Below the pieces are notes generated by a model, which ran no database searches, was not told where the DNA came from, and was given only the letters and a program-made list of their open reading frames with translations. This document shows positions 43,535 to 52,270 of a stretch of 64,000 nt of DNA, one piece after another (the first letter of the stretch is position 1; every line of letters starts with the position of its first letter). This stretch comes from an uncultured Eubacteriales bacterium (GTDB lineage: Bacteria; Bacillota; Clostridia; Christensenellales; Aristaeellaceae). The position numbers were made by a program, and so were the translations under genes. The stretch lies in assembly GCA_902764875.1 (NCBI GenBank), contig CACWXP010000006.1, positions 1 through 64,000 of the forward strand, written 5' to 3'.

Positions 43535-43592
43535 ATCCTAACAGAAAAAAACTGAAAATACAAACGTTTTTTGTTTCATTTTATGATATAAT
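43535..43592. promoter_or_regulatory. Divergent lacI / GH36 promoter region with operator
   Basis: Minus strand: TTGTAT (43558-43563), 17 bases, TAGGAT (43535-43540) for lacI. Plus strand: extended -10 TGATATAAT (43584-43592) for GH36. The perfect 8-bp palindrome AAACGTTT (43562-43569) lies over both upstream elements. Confidence 0.65.
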
Positions 43593-43627
43593 CATGAAAA
43601 AGCAAGAAGGTACGGAGGTTTTGAAGG

Positions 43628-45685
43628 GTGAAACGTTACAGTGAATTCATGTTTGGCGATATGCTGCTGATTTATTTCCTGGATGAAAAAGAATGCATGA
43701 GCATGACTCTGGTTCCCGCTGGGATGAAGGAACAGGTGTTGTGCAAGGAATATCGGGCCGAGCCGCTGGTACAGCTGCATGCTGTCGGCGACCCGCTGCC
43801 GAACGGATACGGAAACGGGCATACACTGGCCTGCACACCGGCAACGGAGGCGCTGACATTCGTCAGCCAGGAACGGGACGGGAACGCGGTTGTCACCACC
43901 GTTGCCGATGGGAAGGGCCGGACGGTGCGGCACCGGGTGCGATGGGAAGAAGGACTGGAAGCGCTGACCGTGTGCTGTGAATTTGAAAACACGGGAGACC
44001 GGCTGATTGTGCTGGATCTGCTCTCCAGCGTGAACCTGAGCGGAGTGACACCTTTCACACCGGGGGACGCGGCGGGGGCGCTTTACCTGCACCGGATCCG
44101 CAGCATGTGGAGCGCGGAAGGCAGGCTGCAGACGGAATCGACAGAAGCAGCTATGCTGGAACGCTCCTGGACGGGGCACGCGCTGCGGGTTTGCCGCTTC
44201 GGTCAGACGGGCTCCATGCCGGTTCGGGACTTCTTTCCTTTCGCGGCGCTGGAGGACCGGAAAGCAGGGGTGACCTGGGCCGTGCAGCTGGCATGCCCTT
44301 CCAGCTGGCAGATGGAGATCCGGAGGCGGGACGACTGCCTGAACCTGATGGCCTCGGTTGCGGACGGAGATTTCGGCCACTGGCGGAAAACCGTGCGCCC
44401 GGGGAAAATGTTTATGACGCCGGAAGCAACTGTTACCTGCGGGAAGGGCGGGGTGGACGAGGTTTCCCAGCGGCTGCTGACGGTGCAGCGGCGGAACATG
44501 CCAAGGCCGGGGCGGGAACTGCCGGCGATGTTCAACGAATATTGCTCCACCTGGGGAAATCCGACCCACGAAAACCTCCGGCAGATTGCGGAATGCCTGC
44601 AGGGGCGCGGTATGGAATTTCTAGTGATCGACGCGGGCTGGTACCGGAAAGCGGGCGGCGGCTGGTCGGACTGCGGCGGGGACTGGCTTCCGGAAGAAAA
44701 GGAAATGTTCCCGGAAGGGTTGAAGGCCACCGCTGACATGATCCGGGCCTACGGGATGACGCCGGGGCTCTGGTTTGAACCGGAAACCTGCGCGAAGGAT
44801 TCGGAACTGTTCCGGAGGGAAGAACTGCTTCTGAAACGGGACGGCGTTGTGATCGATACGGATAACCGGCGGTTCCTGGACATGCGGAAAGAGGAAACCC
44901 ACGCATATCTGGAGGAACGGGTGATCGGGCTGCTTCGGCAATGCGGGTTTGGCTACATCAAGATTGACTACAACGATTGCATCGGAATCGGATGCGACGA
45001 CCCCGACGGCCTCGGGGAGGGATTGCGGCAGAACATGCAGGGAACGCTGCGGTTTTTCCGGCGGCTGCGGGAGGCGATTCCCGAACTATGGATTGAGAAC
45101 TGCGCCTCCGGCGGCCACCGGCTGGAACCTTCGCTGATGGCGGTGTCGGACATGGCATCCTTCTCCGACGCGCATGAGTGTCCGGAGATCCCGATCATCG
45201 CGGCGGCGCTGCACCGGGTGATTCTGCCGGCGCAGAGCCAGATCTGGGCCGTGCTGCAGGCGGGGGACAGCCTGCGGAGAATCAACTACTCCCTGATTAA
45301 CACCTTCCTGGGCGTGATGTGCCTTTCCGGCGACGTGATCCACCTTTCGGAGGAACAATGGGCGAAGGTTACGGAAGGCATCGCGTTTTACCGGCAGGTC
45401 CGGGGCATCATCCGGGACGGCGTGAGCACCTTCCACGGGGACGTTTCGGAAAGCTGGCGGCATCCGGAAGGCTGGCAGGCGGTGGTGCGGACCTGCGGGG
45501 AGGGAACGCTGGCAGTGATTCATACCTTCGGGGGAACGCATCCGGACCGGATTGCGATTCCGGTGCGCGGCGAAAAGATTTTGCGGGTGATGTGCTCGGA
45601 AGGAAACGCTGTTTCCCTTGCGGACGGGGTGCTGACGGTGGAACTGGAGGCGGAATTTGAGGCGGTGGCGGTTCATCTGAAATGA
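43628..45685 (+). CDS. GH36 family alpha-galactosidase
   Basis: A 685-residue cytoplasmic enzyme started by GTG 43628, 9 bases after GGAGG. The N-terminal beta-sandwich leads to the barrel: FLVIDAGWYRKAGGGWSDCG, nucleophile in GYIKIDYNDCIG, 'ENCASGGHRLEPSLM' and acid/base region 'VSDMASFSDAHECPEIPII'. GH36 enzymes release alpha-galactose from raffinose-type sugars or galactomannan fragments; other activities occur. It is divergent from lacI and likely controlled by it. No signal peptide. Confidence 0.9.
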   Translation: MKRYSEFMFGDMLLIYFLDEKECMSMTLVPAGMKEQVLCKEYRAEPLVQLHAVGDPLPNGYGNGHTLACTPATEALTFVSQERDGNAVVTTVADGKGRTVRHRVRWEEGLEALTVCCEFENTGDRLIVLDLLSSVNLSGVTPFTPGDAAGALYLHRIRSMWSAEGRLQTESTEAAMLERSWTGHALRVCRFGQTGSMPVRDFFPFAALEDRKAGVTWAVQLACPSSWQMEIRRRDDCLNLMASVADGDFGHWRKTVRPGKMFMTPEATVTCGKGGVDEVSQRLLTVQRRNMPRPGRELPAMFNEYCSTWGNPTHENLRQIAECLQGRGMEFLVIDAGWYRKAGGGWSDCGGDWLPEEKEMFPEGLKATADMIRAYGMTPGLWFEPETCAKDSELFRREELLLKRDGVVIDTDNRRFLDMRKEETHAYLEERVIGLLRQCGFGYIKIDYNDCIGIGCDDPDGLGEGLRQNMQGTLRFFRRLREAIPELWIENCASGGHRLEPSLMAVSDMASFSDAHECPEIPIIAAALHRVILPAQSQIWAVLQAGDSLRRINYSLINTFLGVMCLSGDVIHLSEEQWAKVTEGIAFYRQVRGIIRDGVSTFHGDVSESWRHPEGWQAVVRTCGEGTLAVIHTFGGTHPDRIAIPVRGEKILRVMCSEGNAVSLADGVLTVELEAEFEAVAVHLK

Positions 45686-45840
45686 GGCGGAAAGCCCGGC
45701 GGACAGGGCTTTTGTCGGTTGACCGGGGGGCTTCGGAAATAAATTTCAAAAAAGTTTTTCAAAGCGCGGAACTTTTCCGGAAAGTGTGCGTCTGACAGGA
45801 TGAGACCGGGAGAACCGGCACGTGAAAGGGGAAGAAAAAC

Positions 45841-47670
45841 ATGATGAAGAAATGGATCGCAATCCTGATGACGGTGATGATGGTGCTGACGGCAGCGTCC
45901 GCGGCACTGGCGGACGACGGCATTCTGCGTCCGGGCGATCAGGGAGAAGAAGTGACGAAGATTCAGCAGAAGCTGATCGAACTGGAGTATCTGGAAGGCG
46001 AAGCCACGGGCATCTTTGACGAGGCGACGGAAGAGGCTGTTCGGTGGTTCCAGCAGGATCACTGGCTGCTGGTGACCGGGATGGCGGACAACGTGACCCG
46101 CCGGCTGATTGAAACAGAGACGGAGCACGCCCGGGAAACCCGCTGGGCCACCGAGGTGTATGAAGAAGCGGAAGCCGGCGCCTGCTACGACAGCTATGCG
46201 ATGCCGTTGATGACCGCCGCGCCGGCGGCGGGCAACGGAGCAATGAAGAGCTATGCCGCGGAGAGCTGGCCGGAGTTCAACACGGATGAGTACAGCCACA
46301 TTGAGAGCAACCGCTTCCTGAGCACACTGACCTCGCCGCTGTCCACCTTTGCGGCGGATGTGGACACATCTTCCTATGCCCAGCTGCGGCGCCGGATTCT
46401 GAACGGGGAAACGATTCCCGCAGACAGTATCCGTATTGAGGAAATGCTGAACTATTTCCACTACGACTACAAGCAGCCCGAGGGAGACGATCCCTTCGGC
46501 GTGACGATCGAATACGCGGATTGCCCCTGGAACAAGGAGACAAAGCTGCTGCAGATCGGCCTGCAGGCGAAGGACGCGGAGACGGACGGTCTGCCCGGAC
46601 ACAATCTGGTTTTCCTGATTGACACCTCCGGAAGCATGTATGGCGCGGACCGGCTGGACCTGGTGAAGCGGGCTTTCCTGATGCTGCTGGACGAACTGCG
46701 GCCGGAAGACACAGTTTCCATCGTGGCATATGCCAGCCAGGACCGCGTCGTTCTGGAAGGTGCTCCGGCGAGCGAGAAGACACGGATTATGGAAGCCATC
46801 AGCGAACTGGAAGCCGGCGGCTCCACCAACGGTTCCGCCGGGATCACCCGGGCCTATGAAATCGCGGAGAAGTATTTCGTGCAGGGCGGAGTGAACCGGA
46901 TCCTGCTGGCCACGGACGGCGACCTGAACGTCGGCGTTACCAGCGAAGGCGACCTGGTGAAGATGGTGGAAGAAAAGCGGAAGAGCGGCATCGGCCTGAC
47001 CTGCATGGGCTTCGGCATGGGCAACTACAAGGATAACAAGATGGAAGCCCTGGCGGACTACGGCAACGGGAACTGCTGGTACATCGACACGATTCACGAA
47101 GCGCGCAAGGCACTGGTGACCGAAGGCGGCGGAACGTTCATCACCGTGGCGAAGGACGTGAAGATCCAGGTGGACTTCAACCCGGCGCTGATCCGCGGCT
47201 ACCGGCTGATCGGGTATGAAGACCGGGTGATGGCGGCAGAAGACTTTGCCGACGACGAGAAGGACGGCGGCGAGATCGGCAGCGGCCACCGGATGACGGC
47301 CCTGTATGAAATCGTTCCGGTGGATTCGAACTTCGACTTCGGCGCGGCGGAAAGCCGGTACGAGAAGGCGGAGGGCAGCGCCGAGGGCGAAATGCTGACC
47401 GTCAGCATCCGCGCCAAGGAACCGGAAGGCACCGAAAGCAAACTGTATGAGTATCCGGTGAACCTGAAGGCGGCGGAAACCCTGAGCGACAACATGAAGT
47501 TCGCTGCGGCGGTTTGCGAGGTCGGCATGATTCTGCGGGACAGCGAATGGAAAGGTACAGCGACCTATGACAGCGCGCTGGAACTGCTGCGGGACTGCGG
47601 CAGCGTGAGCGGCGACAGCTATAAGGAAGAGTTTGTGACGCTGGTGAACTATTTGAAGAGAGGCAACTGA
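45841..47670 (+). CDS. Secreted VWA-domain protein with peptidoglycan-binding module
   Basis: A 609-residue protein. Signal peptide at 1-24 (WIAILMTVMMVLTAASAALA); PG_binding_1 module at about 28-95 (LRPGDQGEEVTKIQQKLIEL, 'TEEAVRWFQQDHWLL'); a YfbK-type region at about 155-210 ('STFAADVDTSSYAQLRRRI'); a VWA domain at about 255-430 with the metal site LIDTSGSMYGADRLDL; and a C-terminal beta domain (DUF3520-like). The family's role is unknown; anchoring to wall and metal-dependent ligand binding are inferred. GAAAGGGGAAG precedes the ATG. Genes flanking are unrelated. Confidence 0.88.
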   Translation: MMKKWIAILMTVMMVLTAASAALADDGILRPGDQGEEVTKIQQKLIELEYLEGEATGIFDEATEEAVRWFQQDHWLLVTGMADNVTRRLIETETEHARETRWATEVYEEAEAGACYDSYAMPLMTAAPAAGNGAMKSYAAESWPEFNTDEYSHIESNRFLSTLTSPLSTFAADVDTSSYAQLRRRILNGETIPADSIRIEEMLNYFHYDYKQPEGDDPFGVTIEYADCPWNKETKLLQIGLQAKDAETDGLPGHNLVFLIDTSGSMYGADRLDLVKRAFLMLLDELRPEDTVSIVAYASQDRVVLEGAPASEKTRIMEAISELEAGGSTNGSAGITRAYEIAEKYFVQGGVNRILLATDGDLNVGVTSEGDLVKMVEEKRKSGIGLTCMGFGMGNYKDNKMEALADYGNGNCWYIDTIHEARKALVTEGGGTFITVAKDVKIQVDFNPALIRGYRLIGYEDRVMAAEDFADDEKDGGEIGSGHRMTALYEIVPVDSNFDFGAAESRYEKAEGSAEGEMLTVSIRAKEPEGTESKLYEYPVNLKAAETLSDNMKFAAAVCEVGMILRDSEWKGTATYDSALELLRDCGSVSGDSYKEEFVTLVNYLKRGN

Positions 47671-47683
47671 GCGGGAACGCCGG

Positions 47684-47725
47684 GATTCAGGATGCAGGAT
47701 TTAAGATTTCGGGTTCAGGGGTTGC
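47684..47725. repeat. Degenerate 7-bp-period repeat after the VWA gene
   Basis: Six consecutive heptamers: GATTCAG GATGCAG, GATTTAA GATTTCG, GGTTCAG GGGTTGC. Confidence 0.7.
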
Positions 47726-47755
47726 GCTGGGGCGCGACAATTCCCGGGACTTCAG

Positions 47756-47782
47756 CCGGGGGCTAAAATGCCCCCGGTTTTT
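47756..47782 (+). terminator. Terminator of the VWA gene
   Basis: CCGGGGGC/GCCCCCGG perfect 8-bp stem, loop TAAAAT, then TTTTT. Confidence 0.92.
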
Positions 47783-47861
47783 GCTGCCCAGAGAAGAATC
47801 TTATTGCCGAAAGAGCGAAAAAGGGGTATGATGTCCGGTGTGAAATCGGAGGGGGACTCGG

Positions 47862-48650
47862 ATGCCTTATTTGTATGAAACCCATATGCATACCTGCCAG
47901 GGCAGCGCTTGCGGCAGAAGCACGGGAAAGGAACATGTACATTTCTACAGGGACGCCGGATATACCGGCATCATCATGACAGACCATTTCTTCGGCGGAA
48001 ACACGGCGGTGGATCGAACGCTGCCGTGGAAGGAGCGAATCAACCGGTTCTGGATCGGCTTTGAAGACGCGAAGGAAGAGGGCGACCGGGTCGGACTGGA
48101 TGTTTTTTTCGGACTGGAACAGCACTACCGGGGAGACGAATACCTGATCTACGGCCTGAGCAAGGAATACATGCTGACTCACCCGGAGATGGAACACTGG
48201 ACCCGGCGGCAGCAGCTGGAGGAAGTACACCGGGCCGGCGGATGCGTAATTCAGGCGCACCCTTTCCGGATTCGCGGATACATGGACCGGATCCGTGTCG
48301 GAACGGCATTTTGCGACGGGATTGAAGCCGCCAATGCCGGCAACGATGCGCTGGACGATTCACGGGCTTTCAGGATGGGCCGGGCGATGGGCCTGGTGAT
48401 GACCGCGGGATCGGATAACCACCTTTCGCCGGTTCCGGTTCCATACGGCGTTGAACTTGAAAAAAGATTGACAAGCATACAGGATTATGTCAAAATCATA
48501 CTGACGAAAGAGCATGTCGGACTGCATGTCCCGAAAGAACGTTTTCAGGTTTCCGAAGACCGAGAACCGGACGAGCGGCACATTGCATACCTGCTGGACA
48601 AAAACGAACAGGATACTGTTCTTTCAAAGCAATGGATGAGTGACGACTGA
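47862..48650 (+). CDS. PHP-domain phosphoesterase
   Basis: A 262-residue PHP protein. Metal-ligand motifs: YETHMHTCQGSACGRS, IIMTDHFFGGN, FGLEQHYRGDEY, IQAHPFRIRG and TAGSDNHLS. It differs from the HisK of this window by the Cys-containing CQGSACG loop. The family cleaves small phosphoesters or nucleotides; the substrate is unknown. It lies 25 bases before the GGDEF/EAL gene in the same direction, so a link to cyclic di-GMP turnover is possible but unproven. Confidence 0.85.
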   Translation: MPYLYETHMHTCQGSACGRSTGKEHVHFYRDAGYTGIIMTDHFFGGNTAVDRTLPWKERINRFWIGFEDAKEEGDRVGLDVFFGLEQHYRGDEYLIYGLSKEYMLTHPEMEHWTRRQQLEEVHRAGGCVIQAHPFRIRGYMDRIRVGTAFCDGIEAANAGNDALDDSRAFRMGRAMGLVMTAGSDNHLSPVPVPYGVELEKRLTSIQDYVKIILTKEHVGLHVPKERFQVSEDREPDERHIAYLLDKNEQDTVLSKQWMSDD

Positions 48651-48675
48651 TCCCGAAAAGGGGGTACCGGCATAG

Positions 48676-51516
48676 ATGAACCCCAGCTTCGCAAATCCGA
48701 TTCTGATTCTGAGAACGGAAATCGTCTGCCTGATTCTGCTGGCGTATCTGATCTTCGTATCCAGATCGTTCCGGATAGGGAAGGAAGGCAGAATTTTCAA
48801 TCTGATCATGACGTTCGGCATGATCCATGTTGTGATGGACGCGGTGACCGTATGGACTGTGAATCATCCGGAGTCGATTCCTCCCTGGCTGAACGATACG
48901 GCACATTTGGTTTTCTTCCTTTCCGCGATTCTGTTTTCCACGGAAATCCTGCTGTACATGACCAATTTGTGTTATCCGAAAAACCTGAAGACGATCCGAA
49001 TCGTTGCGGATTCTCTTGTGGCAGCCTATCTGATTGCGATACTGACCGGCCTTTTGAAAATTGAATACGGACAATTTGACGGAACCCGGGCCAGCATCGG
49101 CAGTGCGCCGGCGGCAGGATTCGCGCTATGCTTCCTGCTCTTCCTGGTTTGCATTGCGATGATTCTTCGAAACCGCCGCTACGTGGGAAAACATCTGCAG
49201 ATGCTGCTGGTGCCCATGCTGTTTCTGTTGCTCGCGATGGAAATCGTGCAGATCCTCGTGAAGGAATTCCTGTTCACCGGCGCCACGCTGACCGTGATCA
49301 CGGTCGGGTTCTTCTTCTCGCTGGAAAACCCGGCGGCAGTGCTGGAAAAGAAGATCATGATGGACGCCCTGAGCGGACTGGGTTCCCGGTCGAGCTATGA
49401 GCACGACATGGAACAGTACGACGCGGAGTTCCTTCGGGACAGAACCATCCCGTTCACCTTTGTTTTCATCGACATCAACAATCTTCGCTCTATCAACGGC
49501 CTTTACGGCCACGAGGAAGGCGACACCTATATCGGCAAGGTGGCCGCACTGCTGGTTGCGAACCTGCATCAGGCGGAACATATTTACCGCATGGGCGGGG
49601 ATGAATTCCTTGCTATCTTCCGGAAAACGGAAGAAAAAGCGGTAGTACGGGACATTCAGCGGGTGCACGACGCCTGCGACCGGGAAGCCGAAAAGGGAAC
49701 CTGGGGAAAGTATCGTCCGGAACTAGCCATCGGCTATGCCGTTTCCGACACGAAATACAACAACCTGCGGGATGTACTGAGGGTTGCGGACTACATGATG
49801 TATCGCAACAAGACGGCCCTGAAGCGGGAAGTGGCCGTCGGCACCGTTCATGAGAACGGCACGCGCCTGAACCTCTACGGACTCACGGACCGGGTGTTCG
49901 ACGCGATGTGCCTGACGAGCGTGGAATTCTATCCTTACATGACCAACCTGGAAACCGGCGTGACAAGAATCGCGCCGGCCATGGAAGAGTTTTTCGGCAT
50001 GGAGAGCGAATTCATTCAGGACTTCCTTTCTGTATGGATGGACCGGGTGCACCCGGCCGACCGGGACGGCTATGAGCGGGATATCCGGGCGACGCTGAAG
50101 GGACTGCAGGATTATCATTTCTACCGCTACCGGGCCAGGGCAAAGGACGGGACCTATGTGGACGTGACCTGCCGCGGCGGACTGTATCACGGCCGGGACG
50201 GGGAGCCGGACATCTTCTCCGGCTATATTGTGAATCACGGCGCGCCGCAGACGCGGGATTCCGTGACCAGTCTGATGAACGAGCGCGCACTGCGGGAGAG
50301 AATGGAAAAAGACATTCCGGCCGGCACAGAGATGATCCTGATGCGGATGGAAATCCGGAACCTGAACCGGGCAAAGATGCTGTACGGAACGGAAGCACTG
50401 AACAGCGTGCTGCGTTCCACAGCGGACATTTGCCTGCACGCGGTGAAGGATCATGGCGAGGTTTATTCCGAGGGCGCAAGAAACTTCATCTTTGTGCTGC
50501 CGGGCAATGACCGGAGCGTTGCGGAGGAAGTGTTCGGGAAGGTCCGGGAGGCCTGCGCCGGCGGCGTGATGGGCGGAAACCTTGTGATTCCGCTGAACGT
50601 GTACGCCGGGGCGCTTGAGCTTCCGGATCCGAACCTGAAGGATACCGATCAGATACGAAGCGCCATGCAGTATATTTCGGAAGAAGCCGGCTTTGAACAG
50701 GGCAGCTCGAAAGTGCTTTTCCGCCGGACGGCAGGCGGCACCGGGGAAGAGGACGCCACGCTGCTCCGAACGGTTCATCATGACTGCCTGACAGACCGGA
50801 GCCATTTCTTCCTGCGGCTGCAGCCGATTATTGATGCTGCCTCCGAGAAGGTGGCCGGCGCGGAAGCACTGCTGCGGTATAAATCGCCGGCATACGGAGA
50901 GGTTCCGCCGGGCCGCTTCATTTCCTTCCTGGAAAGCGACGCGGGGTATACGGAACTGGGATACGACATCCTGCGGATGGCGCTGCAGCATGCAGGGAAA
51001 ATCAGGCAGACCTTGCCGGAGTTCAATATCAACGTGAATATCACCGCGCTGCAGCTGTATGAGGACGACTTTATTCCGCGGGTGAAGCAGATTCTGGAAG
51101 AGGAAAACTATCCGGCCGATCACCTGATTCTGGAACTGACGGAACGCTGCAAGGAAATGGAATTTGACATTCTGAAGCAGCGGGTGAACGACCTGCGGGA
51201 AGCCGGCTTTCGGGTGGCGCTGGACGACATGGGGACCGGTTTCTCCAGCATCGACCTGCTGCTGCACCTGAACGTGAACGAGATCAAACTGGATATGCAG
51301 TTCACACAGCATATGCGGGAAAACGAAAACGATCCGAAGTTTGCGGAGCTGCTGGTGGCGCTGGCGGAGGAGAACGATATGCTGCTGTGTTTTGAAGGCG
51401 TTGAGACAGAAGAACAGCGGGATTATCTTAAACGCTTCGGCAGGGTGCTTTTCCAGGGATATTACTACGACAGACCGCTGAGGATTGAAGAGTTTACCGC
51501 AAAGTATTGCGAATGA
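48676..51516 (+). CDS. Membrane GGDEF-PAS-GGDEF-EAL cyclic di-GMP protein
   Basis: A 946-residue protein. Residues 1-220: about seven TM segments. First GGDEF at about 225-390, with FVFIDINNLRSINGLYGHEE and an intact IYRMGGDEFLAIF. PAS at about 410-520 ('FYPYMTNLETGVTRI', 'YRARAKDGTYVDVTCRGGLY'). A second GGDEF-like domain at about 530-680 has YSEGARNFIFVLPG at the active loop, so it is catalytically dead. EAL domain at about 700-940: AGAEALLRYKSP, LILELTERC, VALDDMGTGFSS, KLDMQF, CFEGVETEEQ, QGYYYDRP, all key residues present. It can probably both make and degrade cyclic di-GMP. Confidence 0.93.
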   Translation: MNPSFANPILILRTEIVCLILLAYLIFVSRSFRIGKEGRIFNLIMTFGMIHVVMDAVTVWTVNHPESIPPWLNDTAHLVFFLSAILFSTEILLYMTNLCYPKNLKTIRIVADSLVAAYLIAILTGLLKIEYGQFDGTRASIGSAPAAGFALCFLLFLVCIAMILRNRRYVGKHLQMLLVPMLFLLLAMEIVQILVKEFLFTGATLTVITVGFFFSLENPAAVLEKKIMMDALSGLGSRSSYEHDMEQYDAEFLRDRTIPFTFVFIDINNLRSINGLYGHEEGDTYIGKVAALLVANLHQAEHIYRMGGDEFLAIFRKTEEKAVVRDIQRVHDACDREAEKGTWGKYRPELAIGYAVSDTKYNNLRDVLRVADYMMYRNKTALKREVAVGTVHENGTRLNLYGLTDRVFDAMCLTSVEFYPYMTNLETGVTRIAPAMEEFFGMESEFIQDFLSVWMDRVHPADRDGYERDIRATLKGLQDYHFYRYRARAKDGTYVDVTCRGGLYHGRDGEPDIFSGYIVNHGAPQTRDSVTSLMNERALRERMEKDIPAGTEMILMRMEIRNLNRAKMLYGTEALNSVLRSTADICLHAVKDHGEVYSEGARNFIFVLPGNDRSVAEEVFGKVREACAGGVMGGNLVIPLNVYAGALELPDPNLKDTDQIRSAMQYISEEAGFEQGSSKVLFRRTAGGTGEEDATLLRTVHHDCLTDRSHFFLRLQPIIDAASEKVAGAEALLRYKSPAYGEVPPGRFISFLESDAGYTELGYDILRMALQHAGKIRQTLPEFNINVNITALQLYEDDFIPRVKQILEEENYPADHLILELTERCKEMEFDILKQRVNDLREAGFRVALDDMGTGFSSIDLLLHLNVNEIKLDMQFTQHMRENENDPKFAELLVALAEENDMLLCFEGVETEEQRDYLKRFGRVLFQGYYYDRPLRIEEFTAKYCE

Positions 51517-51584
51517 ACAGGAGGGCAACGCTGAAGCCGCTTAGAGACACAGGATGGAGGCGCACGGACGGCTGCCGAAAAAGA

Positions 51585-51617
51585 CCGGTTCGATTTATTC
51601 GAACCGGCTCATTTTTT
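51585..51617. terminator. Terminator overlapping the end of the metallophosphoesterase gene
   Basis: CCGGTTCGA/TCGAACCGG perfect 9-bp stem, 5-base loop, then TCATTTTTT on the plus strand; an A-run on the other side lets it serve both directions. The right arm is the last codons of the minus-strand gene. Confidence 0.85.
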
Positions 51618-52260
51618 CCATGATGCGGATGCCCCGGGGCGTGGGTTCCCGGCGGTTCGGCGTTTCCGGAAGATCGAAGGCATACTCAGTGGAGGCATTG
51701 ATGACCGGAACGCCGTTGTAGGTGCGCTCCCGCTGAAAGAAGGCGGTATAGGCCTGATGCATATGGCCGTGGACCATGACGGCGGGACGGTAACGGTCCA
51801 GCAGGGGACCGAAGCATTCAAACCCGCGATGGGAGGGGTGATCCTCATCTCCGACGCCGCGGATCGGCGCGTGGGTGAGCAGGATATCAAAACCGCCGGT
51901 GGCACGGAGCTTCCGGCGCAGGTTAAGGATTCTGGATTGCATTTCCGGTTCGGTATACATGTTCACGCAGTCCGGCCGGTAACGGAAACTTCCGCCCAGA
52001 CCCAGAATCCGGACACCGCCGATCAGCAGAATTTTGCCGTCGGCGCACAAACAGCCCTCCGGCGGCTTCTTTTCATAGATGTCGTCGTGATTTCCGTGCA
52101 CATAGATCACGGGCGCGCTGGTGAAGCAGGTCAGGAAAGACAGATAGGAGGGAGGCAGATCCCCCGCAGAGAGAATCAGATCCACCCCTTCCAGCGCTTC
52201 CCTGCACCGGCTGCCCCAAAGCTTTTGGGAGGGCTCGTCCGATATCGCCAAAATCCGCAT
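51595..52260 (-). CDS. Calcineurin-type metallophosphoesterase with altered first motif
   Basis: A 221-residue protein with motifs GDL (LILSAGDLPPSYLSF), GNHD (YVHGNHDDIYE), H (LLTHAPIRGVG) and GHxH (VMVHGHMHQAY). The usual opening DxH is SDEPS here, so one metal-ligand His is missing; Firmicutes have relatives with this change. Substrate unknown. It is 10 bases downstream of the ParB/BMP fusion gene and probably in its operon. Confidence 0.87.
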   Translation of the reverse strand: MRILAISDEPSQKLWGSRCREALEGVDLILSAGDLPPSYLSFLTCFTSAPVIYVHGNHDDIYEKKPPEGCLCADGKILLIGGVRILGLGGSFRYRPDCVNMYTEPEMQSRILNLRRKLRATGGFDILLTHAPIRGVGDEDHPSHRGFECFGPLLDRYRPAVMVHGHMHQAYTAFFQRERTYNGVPVINASTEYAFDLPETPNRREPTPRGIRIMEKMSRFE

Positions 52261-52270
52261 TGCTCTGTTC

